From: Oceanobacillus luteolus
GTDB lineage: Bacteria; Bacillota; Bacilli; Bacillales; Amphibacillaceae
DNA length: 64,000 nucleotides
Direction: 5' to 3'
Assembly: GCF_023715655.1 (NCBI RefSeq)
Contig: NZ_JAMBON010000001.1
Location: 434,001-498,000 of the forward strand
In this document: one piece after another, positions 1 to 7,812 of the stretch
How the letters are laid out: every line of letters starts with the position of its first letter
How positions within the stretch are numbered: the stretch's first letter is position 1
The notes under the pieces: model-generated
What the model was told of the DNA's origin: nothing
Database searches by the model: none
Seen by the model: only the letters and a program-made list of their open reading frames with translations
Translations under genes and position numbers: made by a program

Positions 1-49
1 ACGTGTATAATCTACACAACTACAAGACTCAATCGTATGAATTTACGAT

Positions 50-87
50 CAAAAAAGTACTCTATTAACGAGTGCTTTTTTTATTTT
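50..87. terminator. Bidirectional intrinsic terminator
   Basis: A stem of about nine pairs (arms near 53-62 and 70-79, with one wobble pair) is flanked by an A-run on the left and a T-run on the right, so it could stop transcription from either side. It probably ends a gene lying to the left of the window. No gene can be called between 1 and 286. Confidence 0.6.
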
Positions 88-92
88 AAGGG

Positions 93-164
93 AAATACGA
101 CGAGCGTAAAATCTACTTACTCAAGACTTCCTGTGGTGAGTGAAGCCTATTGCCCGTCGTATTT
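93..164. other. Structured inverted-repeat element, function unknown
   Basis: A perfect 10-bp inverted repeat (AAATACGACG at 93-102 and CGTCGTATTT at 155-164) encloses a second helix (117-123 with 137-143, one wobble). No start codon with a ribosome binding site lies inside. It could be a leader RNA of a gene outside the window, a small RNA or a small repeat. I do not recognise a family. Confidence 0.4.
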
Positions 165-239
165 TGGCTTCTCCAAGATACTAACAATCTTGTGAGAACT
201 GAAGGATTTATAGTTCAAATAATATTATTCCTGGACATG

Positions 240-286
240 CACAAAAAACACAGCTTCTGCCACGGAAGGGACAAAAGCTGTGTTCT
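240..286 (-). terminator. Rho-independent terminator after spoVM
   Basis: A 10-bp perfect stem (247-256 with 275-284) is followed on the minus strand by a run of T. It begins two bases after the spoVM stop codon and would end the thiN-spoVM transcript. Confidence 0.85.
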
Positions 287-370
287 TTATTTATCTTTTT
301 TAAAAACACCCATGACTACTTTGACAAAACCACCGATAAACCTTGGGAGCTTAATCGTATAGAATTTAAT
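287..370 (-). CDS. spoVM: SpoVM, small spore membrane-curvature protein, apparent ATT start
   Basis: This encodes a 27-residue amphipathic peptide that starts (M)KFYTIKLPRFIGGF and ends KKDK. It aligns without gaps to B. subtilis SpoVM (26 residues), including Pro9. In that species the peptide inserts into the convex outer forespore membrane, anchors SpoIVA and modulates FtsH. The reading frame contains no ATG, GTG or TTG at or near the expected start. The codon aligned with Met1 is ATT at 368-370, placed five bases after a very strong ribosome binding site (GGAGGGGG). The gene lies 29 bp after thiN, as in B. subtilis, and a terminator follows directly. Identity is secure; ATT initiation is inferred from alignment and ribosome binding site spacing. 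Confidence 0.88.
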   Translation of the reverse strand: MKFYTIKLPRFIGGFVKVVMGVFKKDK

Positions 371-399
371 AGGTTCCCCCTCCTTCGTAAAACAAGGCT

Positions 400-1062
400 T
401 TACATTTTAAAGGAATCTCGACTCTTTATTAATAATAATATGCCTCGTCTGTACGAAAAATTCCCACTTTCTGAAGATAGTTCATTTGATATGCAAAGTG
501 TGGATCCCCAAGATATATCAGCATTATTCAACGGATAATAAAATCCTTCCAAATGGATACCTTCCACTTTTTCAGTAAACGGAATAAAAGAAATATACGG
601 GAATTCGGGATTTCTAGTAATCAGATAGGAACCTGGTTTCGTCATTATGATTTCATTTTGTTCATCAATTATCTTACCTGTAATCCCTTGCTCTAACAAT
701 CGGTATAGCAATTGGATATTGATTAATTCATGATCTTTCCGTCCTGCCGTTACTCCGAACAAGCAAATGGTCTCAGGCTTCAACTTACACGCGAGGTTTA
801 TTGCCAATTCAAGATCCGTTTCATCTTTCTCGCTGGGCATCCGAATCATTTCTTTTGTATTCTCCCTGATTTTCGCTATTTCATCAGCTGTGACCGAATC
901 GAAATCCCCAACGGCATAATCGATGTTGAGCTTGTGTTTCAATAAATATAAAGCACCTCTGTCTGCACCGATCCATAAGTCGATATTTTTATCGTAAGGG
1001 AGGAGATCGGGAATTGCCCCTTCTGGACCGCTCCCGACAATTCCAATTGTTATCTTTTCCAT
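400..1062 (-). CDS. thiN: Thiamine pyrophosphokinase
   Basis: This enzyme transfers pyrophosphate from ATP to thiamine to make thiamine pyrophosphate in the cytoplasm. The 220-residue protein has the family's substrate-binding stretches: IGADRGALYLL (residues 32-42), YAVGDFDSV (about 49-57) and SEKDETDLELAI (about 77-88), followed by FGVTAGRKDHEL (about 101-112). Its length is close to B. subtilis ThiN (YloS). The start ATG has AAGGGA six bases upstream, inside the end of rpe, with two bases between the genes. It is the last metabolic gene of the coaBC-to-thiN operon. It is salvage-type and needs no other thiamine gene nearby. Nothing is unusual. Confidence 0.93.
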   Translation of the reverse strand: MEKITIGIVGSGPEGAIPDLLPYDKNIDLWIGADRGALYLLKHKLNIDYAVGDFDSVTADEIAKIRENTKEMIRMPSEKDETDLELAINLACKLKPETICLFGVTAGRKDHELINIQLLYRLLEQGITGKIIDEQNEIIMTKPGSYLITRNPEFPYISFIPFTEKVEGIHLEGFYYPLNNADISWGSTLCISNELSSESGNFSYRRGILLLIKSRDSFKM

Positions 1063-1064
1063 GC

Positions 1065-1721
1065 TTAATCCCTTATTGCATGTAGCAGATCCTGGATAGC
1101 TTGCTTCCTATCTGACTTATCAAAGATAGCACTGCCGGCTACAAGGACGTCCGCTCCTGCATCGGTGCATAACTTAATAGTTTCCACATTAACTCCGCCA
1201 TCTACCTCAATCTCATATGAAAGGCTCATTTCCTCTCTCCATGTGCGGAGTTGCCTAATTTTCTCTACAGCTCCCTCAATAAACTTTTGACCACCAAATC
1301 CTGGGTTCACAGTCATAACAAGGACAAGATCTACGTTTGGAAGAATAGGCTTCAAAAGTTCGGCAGGTGTAGCAGGATTAATCACGACCCCCGCTTTTAC
1401 ATCGTTATCTTTAATCAGTTGTATGGTTCGATCAAGGTGTACACAAGCCTCTTGATGAACAGTAAGGATATCAGCCCCGGTTTTTGCAAATTCCGGAATA
1501 AACTCATCAGGATTCTCAACCATTAGATGTACATCAAGAGGAAGGCTGGTCACAGGTCTGATTGCTTCGACAATTAAAGGACCAATTGTTATATTGGGAA
1601 CAAAATGACCATCCATCACGTCTACATGAATATAATCGGCACCATGAGCTTCTACTTCCTTGATTTCCTCTCCTAATTTTGCAAAGTCAGCTGATAATAT
1701 AGATGGTGCAATTTTTACCAT
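1065..1721 (-). CDS. rpe: Ribulose-phosphate 3-epimerase
   Basis: The enzyme interconverts ribulose 5-phosphate and xylulose 5-phosphate in the pentose phosphate pathway. The 218-residue TIM barrel begins with MVKIAPSILSADF and has the metal and catalytic residues in place: HVDVMDGHFVPNIT (His33, Asp35), DVHLMVENP (His66), the VNPGFGGQ phosphate loop, and the EVDGGVN stretch with the second catalytic Asp. It lies one base from rsgA and two bases from thiN, so the three are cotranscribed. The same rsgA-rpe-thiN order occurs in B. subtilis. Full length. Confidence 0.95.
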   Translation of the reverse strand: MVKIAPSILSADFAKLGEEIKEVEAHGADYIHVDVMDGHFVPNITIGPLIVEAIRPVTSLPLDVHLMVENPDEFIPEFAKTGADILTVHQEACVHLDRTIQLIKDNDVKAGVVINPATPAELLKPILPNVDLVLVMTVNPGFGGQKFIEGAVEKIRQLRTWREEMSLSYEIEVDGGVNVETIKLCTDAGADVLVAGSAIFDKSDRKQAIQDLLHAIRD

Positions 1722-1722
1722 A

Positions 1723-2607
1723 TTAATACCTCGGCTTTCTTAACATTATTTCTTCTAAAAACCTTTGATAATTATCATAGCGAAAGGACGCTATCTCTTT
1801 GTCAGAAACAGCAGCTTTCACAGCACATTTCGGTTCTTTCACATGCATGCAACCCCTAAATTTGCAACCCTGCATTCGATTGCGGAATTCTGGAAAACAG
1901 TAAGACAATTCATCCGCTTCTAATGTTTCAAGATCCAGCGAACTAAACCCGGGAGTATCAGCGACAAGCCCGCCATGAATCTCAATCAATTCAACATGAC
2001 GTGTTGTATGTTTCCCCCTGCCTAGGCTTTCCGATATTTCGCCAGTTTTTAAATCGAGGTTGCTATCCAGCATATTAAGTATGGAAGATTTTCCGACTCC
2101 TGATTGACCTGCAATGACAGTAATGTGGTCTTTAAAATAATTCTTTAATTCTTCAAAAGAGGGTTTATCTTTTTTCGATAATAATTCCACGCTATATCCA
2201 ATCTTTTCATAAGCCTCTTGGTAAGATTCGATTTCCTTCCTTTCTTCCAGTGATACCAAGTCCATTTTTGTAATAAAAATCACAGGCTTGATATCCATAG
2301 ATTCAATCAGTACAAGAAAACGATCTAATAAAGAATGATTAAAATCTGGCGCTTTTGCAGAAGTCACAATAATTGCCTGGGTTATATTGGATATAGGTGG
2401 ACGTATTAGTTCATTTGAACGGTTTTTAATTTCCATGATATATCCTTCATTAGGATCGTCATATTCAAAGACAACAAGATCCCCAACTAGAGGGGTTATC
2501 TTCTGATTACGGAATACCCCTCTACCACGGCATTGGACTATCAGACCTTCATCAGTTTTAACATAATAAAAACCACTCAACGCCTTAATAATTCTGCCTT
2601 CTGCCAT
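1723..2607 (-). CDS. rsgA: Ribosome small-subunit-dependent GTPase RsgA (CpgA)
   Basis: RsgA is a circularly permuted GTPase that checks late 30S subunit maturation. The 294-residue protein has an N-terminal OB fold (about 1-65), then the motifs in permuted order: TKMD (G4), GQSGVGKSS (G1, about residue 168), DTPGF (G3), and a C-terminal zinc-binding segment with CKFRGCMHVKEPKC. In B. subtilis it is a PrkC phosphorylation target. That fits its position immediately after prkC, where only the stop and start codons separate the genes. Full length, with no odd features. Confidence 0.94.
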   Translation of the reverse strand: MAEGRIIKALSGFYYVKTDEGLIVQCRGRGVFRNQKITPLVGDLVVFEYDDPNEGYIMEIKNRSNELIRPPISNITQAIIVTSAKAPDFNHSLLDRFLVLIESMDIKPVIFITKMDLVSLEERKEIESYQEAYEKIGYSVELLSKKDKPSFEELKNYFKDHITVIAGQSGVGKSSILNMLDSNLDLKTGEISESLGRGKHTTRHVELIEIHGGLVADTPGFSSLDLETLEADELSYCFPEFRNRMQGCKFRGCMHVKEPKCAVKAAVSDKEIASFRYDNYQRFLEEIMLRKPRY

Positions 2608-4650
2608 TTAGTCACCTTCTTCGTAAGATATTACATCATTTGCTACGGTCTCATCGTCTCTTTTAATTATATACTCCGCATCTCCGTTGGGAGGTATAAG
2701 CAATGTGAAAGTAACCGGAGTATCTTCTGTAATAGGTATTTCCTCATAGACATCAGCAATATCATTGTTGACATCCCTAATATATATCCGCACGATTTGC
2801 TCAACAGGTTCGGAACTTTCTTCTTCATTTCCATCATCAGCTTCCTCTTCCCCTTCATCACCTGTGTAGAGGACTGTATGAGTTATTCGATGGGAAGCCG
2901 GGCGGACTTCCTCAGGACCGATGGAAATGTATACATCTACAGCATCCCCTTCTTGTAATTCAGTGCCTGAATCTGGAGATTGCCGGATTACCTTTCCTTC
3001 TTCCACCGTATCAGAATGTTCCTCATGTTTCCTGAATACGAGATTATTTTCATCCAAATAGTCGCGCGCTTGTGATTCTGTCATACCGGTTAAATTATTC
3101 AAGCTTATCTTTTCAGGTCCCATACTAACTTCAAATATGACCTTACTCTCGCTCGGAATAACCTCTGTTTCCGGTGAAGGTTGAAGTTGGTTTAAAATTT
3201 CACCGTTCGGCTGATCTGAATACTTCTCAATCGTTATAATACTATCCGACTCAAAACCAAGCCCTTCTAGAATCTTCACAACTTGATTTATATCCTGTCC
3301 AACGTAGTCGTCTACGACAATCCGTTCCTTACCCTCACTAACTACTAATGTGACTGTTGATTCTTCTTTTACAGTTCTTCCCGCAGATGGACTCATGGAA
3401 ACAACATACCCTTCTTCCACATCTTCAGAATAGGTCAATTCCTCTTCAACGACCAGATTCAAACTTTCGAGTGCTTCTTTTGCCTCTTCATATTCCATGC
3501 CCACAACATCCATCAACTCAACGTCCTTTGGTTGCAGTAATCCGGGGATGAAGAACAATGCTGTAATACCTGCTGCAAGAAGTATAAACAAAATACTGAA
3601 TATAACTAAGAATTTTTTCTTCTTACCTTTTTTCTTTTTTTCTTTTGTTTTTTTCTTTTTGGCCTTTTTATTTGGTGGGTAGGCCTTTGTCTTATTTACA
3701 GTACCTGTGTTACTTATTATCGTATCTTCATTTTCTGATCCAGAAAATTGATCATCCGTAATGATAGGGATTGCCTTGGTCTCCTCACCAACTTCTATCG
3801 GAGGCTCATATGGTTCTTCGTTTAGCCGTTCAGGATCTAATGCACTGTTAATTGTATCTTCCAAATCATAAATCGAATCATAACGATGGAATGGGTCTTT
3901 CGCAGTCGCCTTTAGAACAATATTTTCTACACTCTGTGGGATGCTTGGATTATGTTTCCTTATCGAAGGGGTCTCATTTTGCAAATGTTTTAAAGCTATG
4001 GAAACGGGAGACTGGCCAGAAAAAGGTAGTCTTCCTGTTAATAATTCATAAAATAAGATGCCAATTGAGTATATATCCGATTTTTTAGTAGCCATCCCAC
4101 CTCTTGCTTGTTCTGGTGATAAATAATGGACGGAACCCAAAATCGAATTCGTTTGAGTAAGTGCAGTTGCACTCAACGCAATAGCAATTCCAAAGTCTGT
4201 GACCTTCACTTCTCCAAAGTTATTCATTAGTATATTTTGTGGCTTAATATCACGATGAACAATGTCATTATCATGAGCATGAGCAATAGCAGAAGTGACC
4301 TGCTTCATAATATCGATCGCATCATTAACATTAATTGGACCGTACTGTTGTATGTATTCCTTCAACGTTAAGCCGTCTACATATTCCATAACCATATATA
4401 GGATGTCTTCTTCTTCCCCGACATCATATATACTTACAATGTTTGGATGACTTAAACTGGTTGCAGCTTGAGCTTCACGATCAAAGCGAGTCGTAAATTC
4501 ATGGTCATTGATATATTCACTTTTAAGAGCCTTTATTGCTACATCTCTTTCCAAAATTGTATCTCTTGCAAGATAAACTTCAGCCATTCCGCCGCTACCT
4601 ATTTTTCTTATTATCTTGTAGCGTTCATTCAAAAGATGGCCTTTTCTCAT
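2608..4650 (-). CDS. prkC: PASTA-domain eukaryotic-type Ser/Thr kinase PrkC
   Basis: This membrane Ser/Thr kinase senses muropeptides or lipid II and controls spore germination and stationary-phase physiology. Residues 1-270 form a Hanks kinase with GSGGMAEVY (P-loop), VAIKAL (catalytic Lys), HRDIKPQN and DFGIA. A Lys-rich juxtamembrane region precedes one transmembrane helix near residues 345-367. Three PASTA domains follow (about 375-575), then a Glu-rich linker and a beta-rich C-terminal tail. The 680 residues slightly exceed the roughly 650 of B. subtilis PrkC, mainly in the linkers. The start overlaps the prpC stop as ATGA, giving a translationally coupled kinase-phosphatase pair. Confidence 0.95.
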   Translation of the reverse strand: MRKGHLLNERYKIIRKIGSGGMAEVYLARDTILERDVAIKALKSEYINDHEFTTRFDREAQAATSLSHPNIVSIYDVGEEEDILYMVMEYVDGLTLKEYIQQYGPINVNDAIDIMKQVTSAIAHAHDNDIVHRDIKPQNILMNNFGEVKVTDFGIAIALSATALTQTNSILGSVHYLSPEQARGGMATKKSDIYSIGILFYELLTGRLPFSGQSPVSIALKHLQNETPSIRKHNPSIPQSVENIVLKATAKDPFHRYDSIYDLEDTINSALDPERLNEEPYEPPIEVGEETKAIPIITDDQFSGSENEDTIISNTGTVNKTKAYPPNKKAKKKKTKEKKKKGKKKKFLVIFSILFILLAAGITALFFIPGLLQPKDVELMDVVGMEYEEAKEALESLNLVVEEELTYSEDVEEGYVVSMSPSAGRTVKEESTVTLVVSEGKERIVVDDYVGQDINQVVKILEGLGFESDSIITIEKYSDQPNGEILNQLQPSPETEVIPSESKVIFEVSMGPEKISLNNLTGMTESQARDYLDENNLVFRKHEEHSDTVEEGKVIRQSPDSGTELQEGDAVDVYISIGPEEVRPASHRITHTVLYTGDEGEEEADDGNEEESSEPVEQIVRIYIRDVNNDIADVYEEIPITEDTPVTFTLLIPPNGDAEYIIKRDDETVANDVISYEEGD

Positions 4651-5405
4651 TCATTCTCACCTGCTCTCGCTGTCCAGTCATAATGTACAATTGCCAATGA
4701 AATATTGTCTTCTCCACCACGGCCATTGGCAAGATCTACTAATTGCTCCCCTATTTCGCTAATCGCTTCATCCTTACCCAAAAATTCTGCCAGTTCATCA
4801 GCATGGACTTTATCCGTTAGTCCGTCAGAGCAAAGCAGTATCTTGTCACCATATTCCCAACCAATTGTCTGAATATCGGTTTTCACTGCTTTATCCGTGC
4901 CTAATGCCCGGGATACGACATTTTTCCTTGGATGATATGCAGCATCATCGGGTGAGATTTGACCAGCGCGAAGGAGCTCGTTAACTAACGAGTGATCCTC
5001 AGTAAGCTGCTTTAATCCCCCTTCGTTCGAAAGGTAACAACGGCTATCTCCAATATGTGCAACCGTTATAAATTCTTCCATACAAGCAGCTAGAACAAGT
5101 GTGGTGCCCATTCCTTCCAAATCTGCTTTCTCCTTAGATTCCTTATAAACGATTTGGTTTGCTTCTGAAACCGTCTCCGAGATCCATTGTTCAATGTTAG
5201 CTGCAGTTTGAAAAACTTCTGTTTTTTCCCATTTATCCTGAACAATTTGCGTTGCTAACTGGCTAGCGATTTCTCCACCAGCATGGCCACCCATCCCATC
5301 AGCAACAACGGCCAACACTTGTTTACTTTTATTGCGAAAAATTCCACCAGAATCTTCGTTATTACTCCTTACTTTTCCTACATCAGTCATAAAACAAGCC
5401 TTCAT
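4647..5405 (-). CDS. prpC: PP2C-type Ser/Thr phosphatase PrpC
   Basis: PrpC is a manganese-dependent phosphatase that reverses PrkC phosphorylation. The 252-residue protein is a single PP2C domain with the metal-binding motifs DVGKVRSNNEDS, VVADGMGGHAGG, HIGDSRCYL, LCSDGLTDKV and GGEDNISL. It has no membrane segment. A strong GGGGGGC ribosome binding site lies just upstream of the ATG. It overlaps prkC by four bases. Upstream it is separated from rsmB by only 76 bp, whereas rlmN sits between them in B. subtilis. Confidence 0.95.
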   Translation of the reverse strand: MKACFMTDVGKVRSNNEDSGGIFRNKSKQVLAVVADGMGGHAGGEIASQLATQIVQDKWEKTEVFQTAANIEQWISETVSEANQIVYKESKEKADLEGMGTTLVLAACMEEFITVAHIGDSRCYLSNEGGLKQLTEDHSLVNELLRAGQISPDDAAYHPRKNVVSRALGTDKAVKTDIQTIGWEYGDKILLCSDGLTDKVHADELAEFLGKDEAISEIGEQLVDLANGRGGEDNISLAIVHYDWTARAGENE

Positions 5406-5481
5406 ATTGCCCCCCCTAATCCAAACATTTCCATTCCATTCTTCTTTGATTATTGCATAATAAGAAATAATAAAGAATAGT

Positions 5482-6831
5482 TTATTTAACTTTTTTCAAA
5501 CGAGTCAGGAAAAAACCATCTGTCTTGAAACTTTGCGGAAATAGTTGTACCCCAAATTCAGTTATTCCTATAGAAGATTGGAGGACTTCTGGCAACTCGT
5601 TGAAAAAGCTTGTATCTACGATAAATTCTGGATTTTTTTCTAGAAACTGATGAATTACCTCTTCATTTTCTGTTTTCTCAATCGTACATGTACTATAGAC
5701 CAATAATCCATCGTCTTTTAGAAGTTGTGCTGCATGATTCAAGATGTCCGATTGAACCGATTGTAACCGCTCAATGTCTTCGGCAGTTTTTTCGTATTTA
5801 ATTTCTGGCTTACTTGTAATAACTCCAAGGCCTGAACAAGGAGCATCAACAAGAATTCTATCAAAGCTGGTATTCTTATATTTATCTTGTAGCTTACGCG
5901 CATCATAAGCTGTTGCTTCGATAATGGATAGTTGAAGGTTTCTTTGCTTTTCTTCTATAAGATTTACCTTCTTTTTATGCAAATCATGTGCATAAACAAT
6001 GCCATCATTTTTCATTTTCTCAGCAATATGCGTTGCTTTGCCTCCTGGTGCGCTACAAGCATCAAGAACCGTCATTCCTGGTTCAGGTTTCAACACTTCA
6101 GCAACTAACATGGAACTTTGATCCTGAATGGTTAGCATGCCTTGTTTAAATAGATTATTAGTTAAAATATTTCCTTTTTCAATAATAATTCCCTGTTCAG
6201 AGAAGATGGAAGGTTTGACTTGGAAGCCTTCATTCTCCAAATATTGTATCGCTTCCCCCCTTGCTATTCGCAGGGGTTGAATTCGTACGGATATAGGTTT
6301 TTCTTCAAGATTTGCCAGACAGATTTCTTGTGTGGTCTGAAAACCGTATTGCTCTATCCAACGCTTTACCAGCCAAAGGGGATGACTTGTTTCTATCGAT
6401 AATCTTTCAACCGGATCACTAATCTCAGAAATGTCTCGTACTCCCTTTCTTTGGACATTTCGTAATACTCCGTTAATAAACCCTTGAGTTCCTCTATGCC
6501 CCTTTTGCTTAGCGATTTCTACCGCTTCATGGATAATTGCATGATCCGGGATTTTATCCAAGAAAATCATTTGATAAACAGACATCCGCAGTAACACTTT
6601 CACCCAAAGGTCGAGTTTTTTTGTTGGATCAACATAGCTTGAGAGATAATAATCCAACGTCAGCTTCCTCTCAAGTGTTCCATATACAATTTGTGTAAGG
6701 AGAGCCTCATCTTTTGTTGTAAGGTTACTTTTTTGTATTTCCCGATTTATTAAAAGATGACTGAAGCTGCGATCTTTTTCAATCCGGAGTAATAGTTCTA
6801 AAATTAACATTCTCAACTGTGCTGTTTTCAT
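5482..6831 (-). CDS. rsmB: 16S rRNA m5C967 methyltransferase RsmB
   Basis: This SAM-dependent RNA cytosine-5 methyltransferase is also called Sun/Fmu. The 449-residue protein has a NusB-like RNA-binding domain (about 1-140) and a Rossmann methyltransferase domain. The latter shows LDACSAPGGKATH (SAM motif I), LVDAPCSGLGV (conserved Cys that releases product) and YSTCTIEKTENE (nucleophilic Cys). Length is as in B. subtilis. GGAGAATAAT precedes the ATG, and the fmt stop is one base away, so it is coupled to fmt in the translation-factor operon. Confidence 0.95.
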   Translation of the reverse strand: MKTAQLRMLILELLLRIEKDRSFSHLLINREIQKSNLTTKDEALLTQIVYGTLERKLTLDYYLSSYVDPTKKLDLWVKVLLRMSVYQMIFLDKIPDHAIIHEAVEIAKQKGHRGTQGFINGVLRNVQRKGVRDISEISDPVERLSIETSHPLWLVKRWIEQYGFQTTQEICLANLEEKPISVRIQPLRIARGEAIQYLENEGFQVKPSIFSEQGIIIEKGNILTNNLFKQGMLTIQDQSSMLVAEVLKPEPGMTVLDACSAPGGKATHIAEKMKNDGIVYAHDLHKKKVNLIEEKQRNLQLSIIEATAYDARKLQDKYKNTSFDRILVDAPCSGLGVITSKPEIKYEKTAEDIERLQSVQSDILNHAAQLLKDDGLLVYSTCTIEKTENEEVIHQFLEKNPEFIVDTSFFNELPEVLQSSIGITEFGVQLFPQSFKTDGFFLTRLKKVK

Positions 6832-6832
6832 A

Positions 6833-7774
6833 TTATTCTCCTAGTATAACACCGACTTTAATTCTATCACTGGATCCTTGTAAATAATCTTTCACCGACA
6901 TCCGCTTTTTACCTGCTGGTTGAATCTCTGTAATTCGAATACCTCGCTTATTTCCGCACAAAACAACAAAGTCATCCTGTTCATTTTTCTTTACGATTTC
7001 TCCAGGTTTCCCATCATATTCGCTGTTATCCAATTCACCCCACCAGATTTTTAACGTCTTTCCAAGATAGGTGGTATAAGCAACGGGCCATGGATGTAAA
7101 CCACGGATTTGGTTATAAATATCAGTGTTGTCTTTACTCCAATCAATCCATTCATCCTCACGCTTTATATTTGCAGCGAATGTAGCCTTTTCCTCATCTT
7201 GTTTTATCGGGGTGAGCTCTTCATTAAATAACTTAGGCAATGTTTCTATTAACAAGCTTGCCCCAGCGACTGATAGTTTATCATGTAAAGTCCCAACATG
7301 ATCTTCCGCTTCAATAGGTACATTAACCTTCGTTAAGATATCACCAGCATCTAGTTTCTCTACCATATACATAATGGTTATACCTGTATCTTTTTTTCCT
7401 TGAATAATCGCATGATGTATCGGTGCACCACCTCGTAATTCCGGCAGGAGCGACGCATGCACATTAATACAACCGAACGGAGGCGCTTCTAGCAAATTAG
7501 TGGGTAGTAATTGACCATACGCAGCGGTTACAATTAAATCTGGTTTTACTTGTAAAATTTCTTCAAAGTTATCTCTTAAGCGCTCTGGTTGGAATACTGG
7601 CAATCCTAGTTCTACTGCCTTCTGCTTCACTGGAGATGGAGTAATGATACGTTTTCTTCCCTTTGGCCTGTCAGGCTGGGTAACGACTAAAACAACTTCA
7701 TAATCTGACTTGGCCAGTGATTCAAGAACTGGCACCGAAAAATCTGGCGTTCCCATAAATACGATTTTTTTCAT
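6833..7774 (-). CDS. fmt: Methionyl-tRNA formyltransferase
   Basis: Fmt formylates initiator Met-tRNA using 10-formyl-tetrahydrofolate. The 313-residue protein starts [17 protein letters not shown] and has the catalytic segment [21 protein letters not shown] (Asn, His), then [14 protein letters not shown] with the catalytic Asp. The C-terminal OB-like domain follows (about 205-313). In many Bacillus species def lies between priA and fmt. Here the spacer is only 38 bp, so the deformylase gene must be elsewhere. Full length. Confidence 0.95.
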   Translation of the reverse strand: MKKIVFMGTPDFSVPVLESLAKSDYEVVLVVTQPDRPKGRKRIITPSPVKQKAVELGLPVFQPERLRDNFEEILQVKPDLIVTAAYGQLLPTNLLEAPPFGCINVHASLLPELRGGAPIHHAIIQGKKDTGITIMYMVEKLDAGDILTKVNVPIEAEDHVGTLHDKLSVAGASLLIETLPKLFNEELTPIKQDEEKATFAANIKREDEWIDWSKDNTDIYNQIRGLHPWPVAYTTYLGKTLKIWWGELDNSEYDGKPGEIVKKNEQDDFVVLCGNKRGIRITEIQPAGKKRMSVKDYLQGSSDRIKVGVILGE

Positions 7775-7812
7775 TAAATCTTACCTACTTTCTTTACTTA
7801 CCATCTAAGTTG

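Noticed and set aside
150-362. A 70-codon plus-strand frame over spoVM
   Set aside because: It runs antisense to spoVM and its terminator, has no ribosome binding site and no recognisable protein features.
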